A DNA stretch of 64,000 nucleotides from positions 248,001 to 312,000 of the forward strand of contig NZ_CP013444.1 of the NCBI RefSeq assembly GCF_001718835.1, given 5' to 3'. Every line of letters starts with the position of its first letter. Positions within the stretch are counted from its first letter, which is position 1. Shown piece by piece: positions 33,407 through 42,529 of this stretch. The notes beneath the pieces are model-generated. The model was not told where the DNA came from, made no database searches, and saw nothing but the letters and a program-made list of their open reading frames with translations. The position numbers and the translations under genes were made by a program. This DNA comes from Burkholderia cepacia. Its GTDB lineage: Bacteria; Pseudomonadota; Gammaproteobacteria; Burkholderiales; Burkholderiaceae.

Positions 33407-34624
33407 TCAGCCCTTCGCGGGGGCGAGATCCTTCACGTCGACGGGGTGTTCGCCCATCTGCAGGTGCAGCCGTTCGCCCGTGTACGGCGTGTGGCGCCTC
33501 ACGACGTCCATGTCGAGCTCGATGCCGAGGCCCGGCTCGTTCGACGGGACGATGTAGCCGTCCTCCCAGCGGATCGGCGTCTTCACGACTTCCGCATGGA
33601 AGCCGCCCCACGTCATGATGCTTTCCTGGATCAGGAAGTTCGGCGTGCAGGTCGCGAGCTGGATGCTCGCGGCGGCGCCCACCGGCCCGTTGTACAGGTG
33701 CGGTGCGATCTGCGCGTAGTGCACTTCGGCGAGCGTCGCGATCTTCTTCGCTTCGAGCAGGCCGCCCACGCGCGCGACGTTCAGCTGCAGGATCGACGCG
33801 CCGCCCGCCTGCAGCAGCTTGTGGAATTCGTACTTGGTGGTCAGGCGCTCGCCGGTCGCGATCGGGATCGACGTGTGCTTCGCGACTTGCGCGATCGCTT
33901 CTTCCTGGCCGGGGGGCACCGGCTCCTCGAACCACAGCGGGTCGTATTTCTCGAGCCGCTTCGCGAGCCGGATCGCCGACGACGGCACCATCTGCCCATG
34001 CGTGCCGAACAGCAGGTCGGCCTTGCTGCCGACGGCTTCGCGCACCTTGCGGCAGAACGTCTCGCAGCGGTCGAGCACTTCCAGCGACAGCTGGTGGCCC
34101 GAGTAGGCGGTGTACGGGCCGGCCGGGTCGAACTTGACGGCGGTGAAGCCGAGCTTCACGTTCTCGGCCGCGCATTCGGCCGCGAGGTCGGGATCGTCGT
34201 AGTCGTATTCGCCCCTGGCATTCTTCGGGTACAGGTACGTGTACGAGCGCAGCCGCTCGTGGATCTTCCCGCCGAGCAGTTCGTACACGGGCTTGCCGGC
34301 GGCCTTGCCGACGATGTCCCAGCACGCCATTTCAAGGCCGCTGACGACGCCCATCATCGTGAGATCCGGCCGCTGCGTGAAGCCACTCGAGTAGGCCTGG
34401 CGGAACAGCCGTTCGACGTGATGCGGGTCGCGGTTCAGCAGGTGGCGTTCGAACACGTCGTCGATGATCGGGGCCATCGCCTTCGGGCCGAACGTCGCCG
34501 AGTAGATCTCGCCGACGCCTTCGATGCCGTCGTCGGTTTTCAGCTTCACGAAGATCCAGTACATCCCGCCGACATGCGGCGGCGGCACGGCGACGATATG
34601 GGTTTCGAGCGAAACGATCTTCAT
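33407..34624 (-). CDS. enolase-superfamily (mandelate racemase-type) sugar-acid dehydratase
   Basis: A 405-residue member of the mandelate racemase/muconate lactonizing family. The N-terminal cap has YSATFGPKAMAPIIDD; the barrel has AVKFDPAGPY with the catalytic lysine, WFEEPVPP and IATGERLTT with acidic metal ligands, and IAPHLYNGPVG with the catalytic-type histidine. At the place of the first metal ligand the sequence reads FGTHGQ rather than the common D-x-N, as in some sugar-acid dehydratase subgroups. It removes a proton next to a carboxylate, probably of a sugar acid. Its start overlaps the stop of the MFS gene (ATGA). Substrate unknown. Confidence 0.82.
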   Translation of the reverse strand: MKIVSLETHIVAVPPPHVGGMYWIFVKLKTDDGIEGVGEIYSATFGPKAMAPIIDDVFERHLLNRDPHHVERLFRQAYSSGFTQRPDLTMMGVVSGLEMACWDIVGKAAGKPVYELLGGKIHERLRSYTYLYPKNARGEYDYDDPDLAAECAAENVKLGFTAVKFDPAGPYTAYSGHQLSLEVLDRCETFCRKVREAVGSKADLLFGTHGQMVPSSAIRLAKRLEKYDPLWFEEPVPPGQEEAIAQVAKHTSIPIATGERLTTKYEFHKLLQAGGASILQLNVARVGGLLEAKKIATLAEVHYAQIAPHLYNGPVGAAASIQLATCTPNFLIQESIMTWGGFHAEVVKTPIRWEDGYIVPSNEPGLGIELDMDVVRRHTPYTGERLHLQMGEHPVDVKDLAPAKG

Positions 34625-35952
34625 GCGGACTCCTGGATGCGGTGAATGCGGGTGAGACGGTATTTGAGGAAGGCGGCCGCGGCCGCGCCGCAGAGCGCGA
34701 TGGCCGCGATATAGCCGAAATAGAGCTGGTAGCCGTGCGCGCCCGGGAAGGTCTGCGTCACGTAGCCGTTGATCAGCGGCACGAACACGTCGGGCGAATA
34801 GCCGAGCACCGAGATCAGGCCGATCGCGAGGCCCGCGCAATGCGTCGGCACCTTGCAGTCGTCGAGCAGCGACCAGTACAGGCCGCGGATCGCGTAGGTG
34901 AGGATGCCGATGAACAGCACGAGCACGACGAGCATCGCCTGCGGGCTGTGCGCGGGCGCGGCGATCAGGCCGACGAGCGACAGCGCGGCGAGCAGCAGCG
35001 CCCAGAACAGCACCGACACCTTCGAGACGCGGTCGCCGAGGAAGCCGCCGCCGATGCCGCCGATCGGGCGCATCCACAGCTTGAGCGTCGTGATGAAGCC
35101 GGCCGCCGTCGCGCTGAGCCCGAAATTGCCTTCGTGCAGATAGGCCGAGAAGCTGTAGGTCGCCCAGAACACCTGGTAGCCGCAGAACACGATCGCGGCG
35201 ACGAGCCACAGCTCGGGGATCGCCGCGAGCGTCTTCAGGTCGGTCAGCACGTTGCCTTTTCGGCGTTCGGTCACGGCCTTGCGCCCGCCGGCACCCGCCG
35301 GATCCTTCACCAGCGCGAGCAGCACGCCGAGCGCGATGCAGAAGAACGCGTACAGGTGCACGACGAGCCTGAAGCCGGCCGCATCGGTGCCGCCGTGCGC
35401 CTGCGTCACGTAGGCGAACAGCGTGATCGCGACCGTCGCGAGCAGCGCCTCGACGAGCCCGCGGCCGCCGTCGAGCAGCCCGAAGAAGCGGCCCTGTTCG
35501 TCGGGGCCCGCGATCGTGTTCACGCGCTTGATCACGGCGGCCCAGAACGTGAGGCCGGTGGTCAGCCCCCAGCCGCCGAAGATCAGCACGAGCGTGTCGA
35601 ACGACGGCCCGGTCGCGTAGACGAGCCCGAGCGCGCCCGTCGCGAGCAGCGAGAAGCAGATCAGCCAGCGCGGCGACAGGCGGTCGGCGAGCCAGCCGCT
35701 CGGCAGGTAGCTGACGAGGAAGATCGTGCCGAGCGACGAGTACAGGTAGCCGAGCTGCACGTCGTCGATATGGAAGAACTGCAGCATCGTCGGCTGGTAT
35801 ACCTGCCGCAGATACAGCATCGGATAGATCGCGCCCGCGGCAATCACGAGCAGCAGCAGTTGCAGGTAGCGCTGCGTGCGCGAGTCGTGCGATGTGTGCG
35901 CATCGGTGCGCGAAGCGAGCGACGCGGCGGGCGTCGACGGTTGGGTCGGCAT
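34621..35952 (-). CDS. MFS transporter, organic/sugar-acid type
   Basis: A 443-residue major facilitator with about 12 membrane segments. The loop 2-3 motif is SGWLADRLSPRW, the equivalent second-half motif is GGGFLGDRVSKVSV, and a central cytoplasmic loop is near DPAGAGGRKAV. Overlap with the dehydratase gene strongly suggests it imports that enzyme's substrate or its precursor. It is first gene of an operon with the dehydratase and GMC genes. Confidence 0.88.
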   Translation of the reverse strand: MPTQPSTPAASLASRTDAHTSHDSRTQRYLQLLLLVIAAGAIYPMLYLRQVYQPTMLQFFHIDDVQLGYLYSSLGTIFLVSYLPSGWLADRLSPRWLICFSLLATGALGLVYATGPSFDTLVLIFGGWGLTTGLTFWAAVIKRVNTIAGPDEQGRFFGLLDGGRGLVEALLATVAITLFAYVTQAHGGTDAAGFRLVVHLYAFFCIALGVLLALVKDPAGAGGRKAVTERRKGNVLTDLKTLAAIPELWLVAAIVFCGYQVFWATYSFSAYLHEGNFGLSATAAGFITTLKLWMRPIGGIGGGFLGDRVSKVSVLFWALLLAALSLVGLIAAPAHSPQAMLVVLVLFIGILTYAIRGLYWSLLDDCKVPTHCAGLAIGLISVLGYSPDVFVPLINGYVTQTFPGAHGYQLYFGYIAAIALCGAAAAAFLKYRLTRIHRIQESA

Positions 35953-36061
35953 GATGTCTTCCTCCGGGAGATCGCCGCTGCGCGGACGTCTCCTCGTGTC
36001 TTGGTCTCGATGGAACGTGGCCGGTGCGCGGCGGGATCACGCCGCGCACCGGCAGGGAACG

Positions 36062-37486
36062 TCAGTACTTCATGACGACGAGACGCGTCTGCGTGAATTC
36101 GAGCATCCCGTGTTTGCCGTCGTCACCGCCGAGGCCCGAACGTTTCCAGCCGGCATGGAAGCCCTGGTACGGATCGGCCGGTGTGCGGTTCACGTACAGT
36201 TCGCCGGCTTCGATCGCGTTCGCGACGGTCATCGCGGTGCGGTAGTGCTCGGTGTAGAGCACCGACGACAGGCCGAACTGGTGGTCGTTCGCGTGCGCGA
36301 TCGCTTCGTCGATCGTCGTGTAGCGCAGCACGGGCATGACCGGGCCGAAGGTCTCCTCCTGCACGATCTCCATGTCCTGCCGCACGCCGGTGAGCAGCGT
36401 GGCCGGGTAGAAGAAGCCGGGGCCGTCGGGGATCGCGCCGCCGGTTTCGAGCGTCGCGCCTGCCGCGATCGCGCGTTCGACCATGCCGTGGATGTGTGCG
36501 CGCGCCGATGCGCTGACGAGCGGGCCCATCCGCGTGGCATCTTCCGCACGGTTGCCGATGCGCACGGCCGCCATCTTCTCCTTCAGCAGCGCGACGAAAC
36601 GGTCGTGCACGCTGTCGTGCACGTACACGCGCTCGATCGCCGTGCAGAGCTGGCCGCAATGGGTCGTCTTCGATGCGACGAGCGCGGCGGCCGCGCGTTC
36701 GAGGTCGGCGTCGGGCTCGATGATCGCGGGCGTCTTGCCGCCGAGCTCGAGCGACGGCTTCGCGATGTTCGCCTTGCAGTAGTCGAGCACCTTGCGGCCC
36801 GCGTTCACGCTGCCGGTCAGCGTGATCATGCCGACCGCCGGGTGCGTGCACAGCGCTTCGGCCGTCGCGTGGTCCATCGTCAGGACGTTGACGACGCCCG
36901 GCGGGAAGCCCGCATCGTCGGCCGCTTTCGCGATCTCGAACGCGGACACCGGTGTGTGGTTGCTCGGCCGCACGACCACGGTGTTGCCGGCGATCAGCGC
37001 GGGCGCGACCTTGCGCAGCAGCGTGTAGACGGGATAGTTGAACGGGATCAGGCACGCGACGACGCCGATCGGCTCGCGCTGCAGGAACAGGTTCTCGTCG
37101 GGCGTGTCGCTCGGGATGATCTCGCCCTCGATCCGGCGAGCCCACTCGGCGTGGTAGCGCGTGATCTGGCCCGCGTAGACGGCTTCGTTCGACGCGTCCT
37201 CGACGCTCTTGCCGGATTCCTGCGCGAGCGCCGCGCCGATCTCGGGGGCACGTGCGGCCAGGGCGTCGGCGAAGCGGTGCAGGTATGCGGCGCGCTCGGC
37301 GCTCGGCCGCTTGCGCCACGCCTTCTGCGCGGCGGCCGCGGCGTCGACGGCGGCGAGTGCGTCGGCCGGCGTCGCGGCGGGCACGCGCGCGAACGGCGCT
37401 TCGGTGGCGGGATTGTGGACGACGATGAACGCGTCGCTTTCCGGGGCGACGAAACGGCCGTTCACGTAATTGCGTTCGGTGCGCAT
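36062..37486 (-). CDS. NAD(P)-dependent aldehyde dehydrogenase
   Basis: A 474-residue ALDH. FNYPVYTLLRKVAPALIAGN is in the cofactor region, SLELGGKTPAII carries the general-base glutamate and THCGQLCTAIERV the catalytic cysteine; GPVMPVLRY follows. It resembles lactaldehyde/glycolaldehyde-type ALDHs. It lies 109 bp upstream of the MFS operon on the same strand and downstream of a LysR gene, so it probably oxidises the aldehyde made by this pathway (inference). Confidence 0.9.
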   Translation of the reverse strand: MRTERNYVNGRFVAPESDAFIVVHNPATEAPFARVPAATPADALAAVDAAAAAQKAWRKRPSAERAAYLHRFADALAARAPEIGAALAQESGKSVEDASNEAVYAGQITRYHAEWARRIEGEIIPSDTPDENLFLQREPIGVVACLIPFNYPVYTLLRKVAPALIAGNTVVVRPSNHTPVSAFEIAKAADDAGFPPGVVNVLTMDHATAEALCTHPAVGMITLTGSVNAGRKVLDYCKANIAKPSLELGGKTPAIIEPDADLERAAAALVASKTTHCGQLCTAIERVYVHDSVHDRFVALLKEKMAAVRIGNRAEDATRMGPLVSASARAHIHGMVERAIAAGATLETGGAIPDGPGFFYPATLLTGVRQDMEIVQEETFGPVMPVLRYTTIDEAIAHANDHQFGLSSVLYTEHYRTAMTVANAIEAGELYVNRTPADPYQGFHAGWKRSGLGGDDGKHGMLEFTQTRLVVMKY

Positions 37487-37762
37487 GAAGTGACTCCTCC
37501 GATGAATGCGGGCGGATCGCTTCGGGTGGCGACACGCGCGGTACGGGACAGAGGCCATTCTGTTCATGCGTTTAGCGCACGACAAACGACTTATTTTCGG
37601 GGTGAGCGTGAGAAAAACGCATGTTGCTCGGCAGGTCGGGCGGATTCGCACGCCACGCAACGGGAGGGCGATGGCGGCGCGCGAGCGGGGGTGCCGCGGC
37701 CTGCAGGTATTTCCCGATGGGGCGGGGCCGGCGCGCGGCGCTCCGGCCACGCTGTCGTCCGC

Positions 37763-38701
37763 TCAGCGCAGCGGCGGCTGCGGAAGCGGCGACGACGGTT
37801 CGAGGTGGCGCTTCGCGAGCCACACTTCCTGCTGCAGCCAGTCGCGGAACTGGACGATGTGCGGCAGGTTCGTCTGTTCGGGCCGCGTGACGAACCAGTA
37901 TGACTGATGGCCGTCGACGTGCACGTTGAGTACCTGCATCAGTTGCCCGGTCGCCAGTTCGCGCGCGACCATGTGGCGATCGGCGATCGTGATCCCGAGG
38001 CCGTCGATCGCCGCGCGGATCGCGTGGTCGAGCAGGTCGAATTCGTAGCCGCCGCGCGTGTCGACGTCGGCGATGCCGGCGGCCTTCAGCCAGTGCTGCC
38101 AGGTCAGGTAGCGCTGGTCGTCGGTGGCGAGCACGTGCAGCAGCGTGAAGCGGTTCAGGTCGATCGGCGCGCCGTCCTGTCGCAGCCGCGCATACAGCGC
38201 GGGTGCGCAGACGGCGATATGCTGCTCCTGCATCAGCAGTGCGTTGTCGAAGCCGTCCCATTCGCCGTCGCCGAACCGGATCGCGCAGTCGAGCACGCGC
38301 GATTCGCCGAGACTGTCGTGAATGCGGGTCGTGAGGCTCAGCTCGAATTCGGGATGCGCGTCGCGCAGCCGGCCGAGCCGCGGCATCAGCCAGCGCGCGG
38401 CGAAGGTGGGCGGCACGTTCGCGCGCAGGCGGTTCAGGTGGGTTTTTTCCTGCAGGCTGCGTACGGTCAGCTCGATCTTGTCGAACGATTGCTGCAGCGC
38501 GCGCAGCAGCACGCGGCCGGCCGCCGTCAGTTCGAGCTGGTGATGGCGCCGCTCGAGCAGGGTTTCGCCGAGCTGGCCCTCGAGCTGGCGAACCTGGCGG
38601 CTCACCGCGCTCTGCGTCACGTTGAGCAGTTCGGCCGCACGCGTGAAGCTGCCGGTGCGGCCGGCCATCTCGAAGGCTTTCAGCGCGTTCAGCGCCGGCA
38701 T
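37763..38701 (-). CDS. LysR-family regulator (GcvA-like)
   Basis: A 312-residue LysR protein. The winged helix is LNALKAFEMAGRTGSFTRAA to NVTQSAVSRQVRQLE. The effector domain has RFGDGEWDGFDNALLM and GYEFDLLDHAIRAAIDGLGI, the GcvA subgroup pattern. It is on the same strand as the ALDH-MFS-dehydratase-GMC genes, 276 bp ahead, and is the likely regulator. ATG 38701 gives the standard N-terminus; the longer frame adds a shadow-like stretch. Confidence 0.9.
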   Translation of the reverse strand: MPALNALKAFEMAGRTGSFTRAAELLNVTQSAVSRQVRQLEGQLGETLLERRHHQLELTAAGRVLLRALQQSFDKIELTVRSLQEKTHLNRLRANVPPTFAARWLMPRLGRLRDAHPEFELSLTTRIHDSLGESRVLDCAIRFGDGEWDGFDNALLMQEQHIAVCAPALYARLRQDGAPIDLNRFTLLHVLATDDQRYLTWQHWLKAAGIADVDTRGGYEFDLLDHAIRAAIDGLGITIADRHMVARELATGQLMQVLNVHVDGHQSYWFVTRPEQTNLPHIVQFRDWLQQEVWLAKRHLEPSSPLPQPPLR

Positions 38702-39247
38702 CTTGCGTCTCACGGGGCGGTGTCGTGTTCGGTGCGGGATGCTTATTGTAGGCGCGCGGCATGGGGAGGCGGCCGTTTGCTGTGTGACGGGGCGACGCGA
38801 GCGACTGGCGATATTGGCTGCAGGAGCGGGTGGCGAGGGAGAGGCGAGCGGCGGCACTCGTTTCGCACAGCCAGTGGGTTCGACGCCTTGTCGCGGTTCC
38901 CGCCGGCGTCACGACGTCGAACGTCAGGAGCGAGGCGCGATAGAGGTCTCAGAGAAGATGACAGAATCGGACGGGTAGACCTTCAGGCCGGGTTGTGGCG
39001 TGACGATGTCTTCAATCATGATCGGCGTTCGCACGGCAGCGGTTCGGCAGGGCGACACGAGCGAAGGCGATCGGCCGATGACGGCCGGGCGTTGTCGGGA
39101 CGTGCCCAATACGAGTCGCGTGCCGTCCATCCGTTCGATCGGCGATGCCTGCATTCGCGCCGATCCGCCTGGAGGTCGATCGCTTGATAATAGTTGATAA
39201 CCGAGCTACCCTACGCGCATTGAGTTCAATGCCGTCGGGAGGTCGAC
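38702..39247. other. 546-bp gap before parD
   Basis: No gene is well supported. A minus-strand frame at 38924-39154 (76 codons, including VTPQPGLKVYPSDSVIFSET) has slightly protein-like composition but no ribosome site or family I recognise. The last 60 bp turn AT-richer and hold the promoter of the parDE pair. Confidence 0.35.
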
Positions 39248-39505
39248 ATGATCAGTGCGGAACTGGGCCAGCAACTGGAGGCTTACGTCGCGAAGCTGGT
39301 CGAATCGGGGCGCTACGGATCCAAGAGCGAAGTGCTGCGCGAAGGCGTGCGCCTGATCCAGGATCGCGAGGCGCAACTGAATGCGCTGGACGCGGTAATC
39401 GCGCGCAGCCTGGCCGATGCGGAAGCAGGACGCGGCGCCGAGGCGGCGGAAGTCTTCGACCGTCTCGAGGCAAAGTATCGGGCGCAGGCGGATCGGCAGG
39501 CCTGA
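39248..39505 (+). CDS. parD: ParD-family antitoxin
   Basis: An 85-residue ribbon-helix-helix antitoxin. ISAELGQQLEAYVAKLVES and GRYGSKSEVLREGVRLIQDR are the RHH/CopG-like DNA-binding part; the acidic C-terminal tail (ADAEAGRGAEAAEVFDRLE) wraps the toxin. It represses its own promoter in known systems. Start ATG 39248 follows GGGAGG. The toxin frame overlaps its stop. Confidence 0.9.
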   Translation: MISAELGQQLEAYVAKLVESGRYGSKSEVLREGVRLIQDREAQLNALDAVIARSLADAEAGRGAEAAEVFDRLEAKYRAQADRQA

Positions 39506-39819
39506 TCGTCCGCTTGTCGGACGTGGCGATTGCCGAACTCGAAGCGATTGCCGATTACATTGCACGCGACAACCCGCGTGCGCGCGACAACCCGCAACGC
39601 GCCGTGACGTTCGTGCGGGAGATTCGCGACAAGTGCATGAGTCTGGCCGCGATGCCGCTGGCGTTTCCGCTGGTGCCGCGCTTCGAGCGTCACGGCGTGC
39701 GGCACCGCGTGTACGGCAACTACCAGATCTTCTATCGGGTCGTCGGTGATCCGCCGGCGCGGATCGACATTCTTCACGTGCTGCATGGTGCGCGTGACTA
39801 TGCGGCCGTTCTTTTCTGA
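39502..39819 (+). CDS. parE: ParE-family toxin, odd start and internal duplication
   Basis: A RelE/ParE-fold gyrase-poison type toxin: VRLSDVAIAELEAIADYIAR, then PLVPRFERHGVRHRVYGNYQ and IFYRVVGDPPARIDILHVLH. No ATG opens the frame: CTG at 39502 overlaps the parD stop (CTGA), and TTG 39514 is the other choice. The helix has ARDNPRARDNPQRA, an 18-bp near-duplication (39565-39600) adding six residues compared with the usual IARDNPQRA. Activity may be lowered by either oddity. The terminator at 39853-39896 follows. Confidence 0.8.
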   Translation: MIVRLSDVAIAELEAIADYIARDNPRARDNPQRAVTFVREIRDKCMSLAAMPLAFPLVPRFERHGVRHRVYGNYQIFYRVVGDPPARIDILHVLHGARDYAAVLF

Positions 39820-39852
39820 ATGAGTTCGAGGGTTACCCGATATCTGGCGTGC

Positions 39853-39896
39853 GAAAAGGGCTTCGCCGCATGGCGTCGTGCATGCGGCAGCTTTTC
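39853..39896. terminator. bidirectional terminator after parE
   Basis: GCCGCATG and CATGCGGC form a perfect 8-bp stem around an 8-nt loop, extended outward by GAAAAG and CTTTTC. T runs lie on both strands, so it can end parE on one side and the minus-strand gene at 40006 on the other. Confidence 0.75.
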
Positions 39897-40005
39897 GCTT
39901 GGATGTCGCACCGCCCTGTCCGTCGTTGCCACCGCAAACAAAACTGCCGTTCAGTCGCTTGACCGAACGGCATGACGGCTGCGGCCTTCTCGTTGCCGCG
40001 ACAAG

Positions 40006-40338
40006 TTACTGATCGGGATCCAGCCCGAAGTGCATGAGCGTTTCCCGGCGACAACGCGCCTCGGCGTCGGCCATCGATATGACGCGCAACTGGCTCCTTG
40101 AGCGATCGATGCGCCCCACGTCAAATACCTTTCTTTGCGGCGGTGATGCCGGCTTGCCGGCCGGTGCGAGCATGGCATGTGCTTGGCCGTGATGGTGGCG
40201 TTCGCTCGTGATGAGCTCGCCAATGAGCTGCTTGATTTCCGAGAGACGAATGGGCCGGTTTTCGCTCGCCGCGCGACCGCGCCGCGCTGCAGGCTGCGCG
40301 ATCCGGAATCCGGAAATCGGGCGGTGCTTTTTGGTCAT
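40006..40338 (-). CDS. small basic protein of unknown function
   Basis: A 110-residue protein beginning MTKKHRPISGFRIAQPAARR, basic throughout, with LSEIKQLIGELITSERHHHG and a C-terminal SMADAEARCRRETLMHFGLD. I do not recognise it. Its ATG overlaps (ATGA) the end of a frame reading WVAGSHRWVTFDVSPHGKS and QQYLIEKGIYE, which belongs to the gene upstream. Two small overlapping genes with a basic second protein would fit a toxin-antitoxin or effector-immunity pair, but this is only a guess. Confidence 0.6.
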   Translation of the reverse strand: MTKKHRPISGFRIAQPAARRGRAASENRPIRLSEIKQLIGELITSERHHHGQAHAMLAPAGKPASPPQRKVFDVGRIDRSRSQLRVISMADAEARCRRETLMHFGLDPDQ

Positions 40339-40942
40339 TCGTAAATTCCCTTTTCGATCAAGTACTGTTGCAGCGCCAGCACTGACTTGCCATGCGGCGA
40401 AACGTCGAATGTCACCCACCGATGCGATCCTGCGACCCACCAGGTTCCGGTGCTGCTTTGCGACCACCTATTGCAAAAGCGCTGATCCAGGCGATCCCCA
40501 ACCTATCACAGGCTCTAACGATGCGCCACAGCATCGCCGCGCCGAGTCCCGCGATCGCGTTGTCGACGAGATCGATGGTTCCGAGTTCGAGTACGGACGT
40601 GTCCGGGGTGTGAAGCACGGATACGCGATTTTCGGATCGGATCAGTATCGGGTGGGTGACGGCGAATGTCAGTCTGTCAGCACTGTCGAGATAGGCTTGA
40701 CTATCCGATTCGGCCGGTGCTCCGCACAACGAAACGAGCAGTCCGTCGGAAACGTCGCCGTACACCCCAAGCAACGACGGGATGTCCAGATCGTTTCGAT
40801 TGACCGTCAGCCGATCGTCGAAGTACGTCGTCTCGTACGGCAGGACATGGCTGAGATCGACACATGGGGCGGGCATGGCAGTGGGTACGGAGCGGAAAGA
40901 ATCCAGCGTATCACCGCTGTTCCGGCCGACCCATTCGGCCAA
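40339..40942 (-). CDS. unknown protein, possibly frameshifted near its end
   Basis: One frame (start ATG 40942, or ATG 40876 beginning MPAPCVDLSHVLPYET) runs to a stop at 40412 and looks protein-like through GAAMLWRIVRACDRLGIAW. The stop leaves a 70-bp gap in which another frame reads FCNRWSQSSTGTWWVAGSHR, VTFDVSPHGKS and QQYLIEKGIYE and ends exactly in the ATGA overlap with the next gene. So either the gene carries a frameshift near 40450-40480, or a small ATG-less gene lies between. No known domain was recognised. The nearby parDE pair makes an accessory locus likely. Confidence 0.5.
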
Positions 40943-41072
40943 ACGACCACCGCGAAGGCGGGGCGGCCGAGCCTGTCGGCCCGAACACGCCCGCCTTGCG
41001 TCGTCAATGCTCCGATGCCTCCCCGAGCGTCAGATGCTTCGCCCCGGTACCCATGCGATCGGCACGGGGCGC

Positions 41073-42515
41073 TCAGCCGCCTAGCCCGGCCATCAGCGTG
41101 TACTTGAGTTCCACGTATTCGTCGAGGCCGTACTTCGAGCCCTCGCGGCCGAGCCCCGATTGCTTGACGCCGCCGAACGGCGCGACTTCGGTCGAGATGA
41201 TCCCGTCGTTGACGCCGACCATCCCGCTTTCCAGCGCGCCCGACACGCGCCACGCGCGGCCGAGGTCGCGCGTGTAGAAATACGCGGACAGCCCGAACGG
41301 CGTGTCGTTGGCCGCGGCGACGGCCTCTTCCTCGGTCGTGAAGCGGAAGCAGCCGGCGACGGGGCCGAAGGTTTCCTCCTCGGCGATCAGCATGTCGGCC
41401 GTCATGCCGGTCAGCACGGTCGGCTCGTAGAACGTGCCGCCGAGCACGTGACGCTTGCCGCCCGTCACGACGGTCGCGCCCTTCGCGGTCGCATCGGCCA
41501 CGTGCCGCTCGACCTTGCCGAGCGCCGCCTCGTTGATCAGCGGCCCCTGGTCGACCTCACCCGCGAGCGCGTTGCCGACGCGCAGCGTGCGCACGGCGTC
41601 CGCGAGCTTGCGCGTGAATGCGTCGTACACGCCGTCCTGCACGAGAAAGCGGTTCACGCACACGCAGGTCTGGCCCGTGTTGCGGAACTTCGACGCGATC
41701 GCGCCCGCCACCGCCGCATCGAGATCGGCGTCGTCGAACACGATGAACGGCGCGTTGCCGCCGAGTTCGAGCGACAGCTTCTTCAGCGTGTCGGCCGACT
41801 GCTTCGCGAGCAGCTTGCCGACCCGCGTCGAGCCCGTGAACGACAGCTTGCGCACGACGGACGAACTCGTCAGCGTCTCGCCGATCGCGACCGCGTCGCC
41901 CGACACGACGTTGAACACGCCGGCCGGCACGCCCGCGCGCTCGGCGAGCACCGCCAGCGCGAACGCCGACAGCGGCGTTTCCTCCGACGGCTTCAGCACC
42001 ATCGTGCAGCCGGCCGCGAGCGCGGGGCCGGCCTTGCGCGTGATCATCGCGAGCGGGAAATTCCACGGCGTGATCGCCGCGACGACGCCGACCGGCTCGC
42101 GCGTGACGACGATCTGCGCATCGGGCTTCGGGCTCGGGATTACGTCGCCGTACATGCGCTTCGCTTCTTCCGCGAACCATTCGAGAAAGCTCGCCGCGTA
42201 AGCGACTTCGCCGCGCGCTTCCGCCAGCGGCTTGCCTTGCTCGCGCGTCAGCAGCTCGGCGAGCGCGTCGCGATGTTCGAGCATCAGCTCGCCCCAGCGC
42301 TTCACGCGTGCGCCGCGCGCCTTCGCGGTCAGTGCGCGCCACGCGGGGAACGCGTGCGCGGCCGCGGCGATCGCGTACCGCGCGGTCTCGGCGCCGCCCG
42401 TCGCGACCTGCGCGATCGTTTCGCCCGTCGCCGGATTCCGCACCGCGTAGGTCGCGCTGTGCGGCTCGTGCCATTCACCACCGATGTAATGGCCGGTCCT
42501 CAAAAATTCGTTCAT
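41073..42515 (-). CDS. succinate-semialdehyde-type aldehyde dehydrogenase
   Basis: A 480-residue ALDH of the GabD class: TPWNFPLAMITRKAGPALAA, FTGSTRVGKLL, KKLSLELGGNAPFIVFDDAD with the general base, and FRNTGQTCVCVNRFL with the catalytic cysteine; the C-terminus has GREGSKYGLDEYVELKY. It follows the aldo/keto reductase by 14 bp, third in an operon with that gene and the Fae homologue. It oxidises a semialdehyde or related aldehyde with NAD(P); the in vivo substrate may not be succinate semialdehyde. Confidence 0.9.
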   Translation of the reverse strand: MNEFLRTGHYIGGEWHEPHSATYAVRNPATGETIAQVATGGAETARYAIAAAAHAFPAWRALTAKARGARVKRWGELMLEHRDALAELLTREQGKPLAEARGEVAYAASFLEWFAEEAKRMYGDVIPSPKPDAQIVVTREPVGVVAAITPWNFPLAMITRKAGPALAAGCTMVLKPSEETPLSAFALAVLAERAGVPAGVFNVVSGDAVAIGETLTSSSVVRKLSFTGSTRVGKLLAKQSADTLKKLSLELGGNAPFIVFDDADLDAAVAGAIASKFRNTGQTCVCVNRFLVQDGVYDAFTRKLADAVRTLRVGNALAGEVDQGPLINEAALGKVERHVADATAKGATVVTGGKRHVLGGTFYEPTVLTGMTADMLIAEEETFGPVAGCFRFTTEEEAVAAANDTPFGLSAYFYTRDLGRAWRVSGALESGMVGVNDGIISTEVAPFGGVKQSGLGREGSKYGLDEYVELKYTLMAGLGG

Positions 42516-42529
42516 CGTCTTTCCTTCGT

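Noticed and set aside
30446..34645. 1399-codon plus-strand open frame
   Set aside because: It runs across several real genes on both strands and has antisense composition; only the first codons from 31598 look odd and are listed separately.
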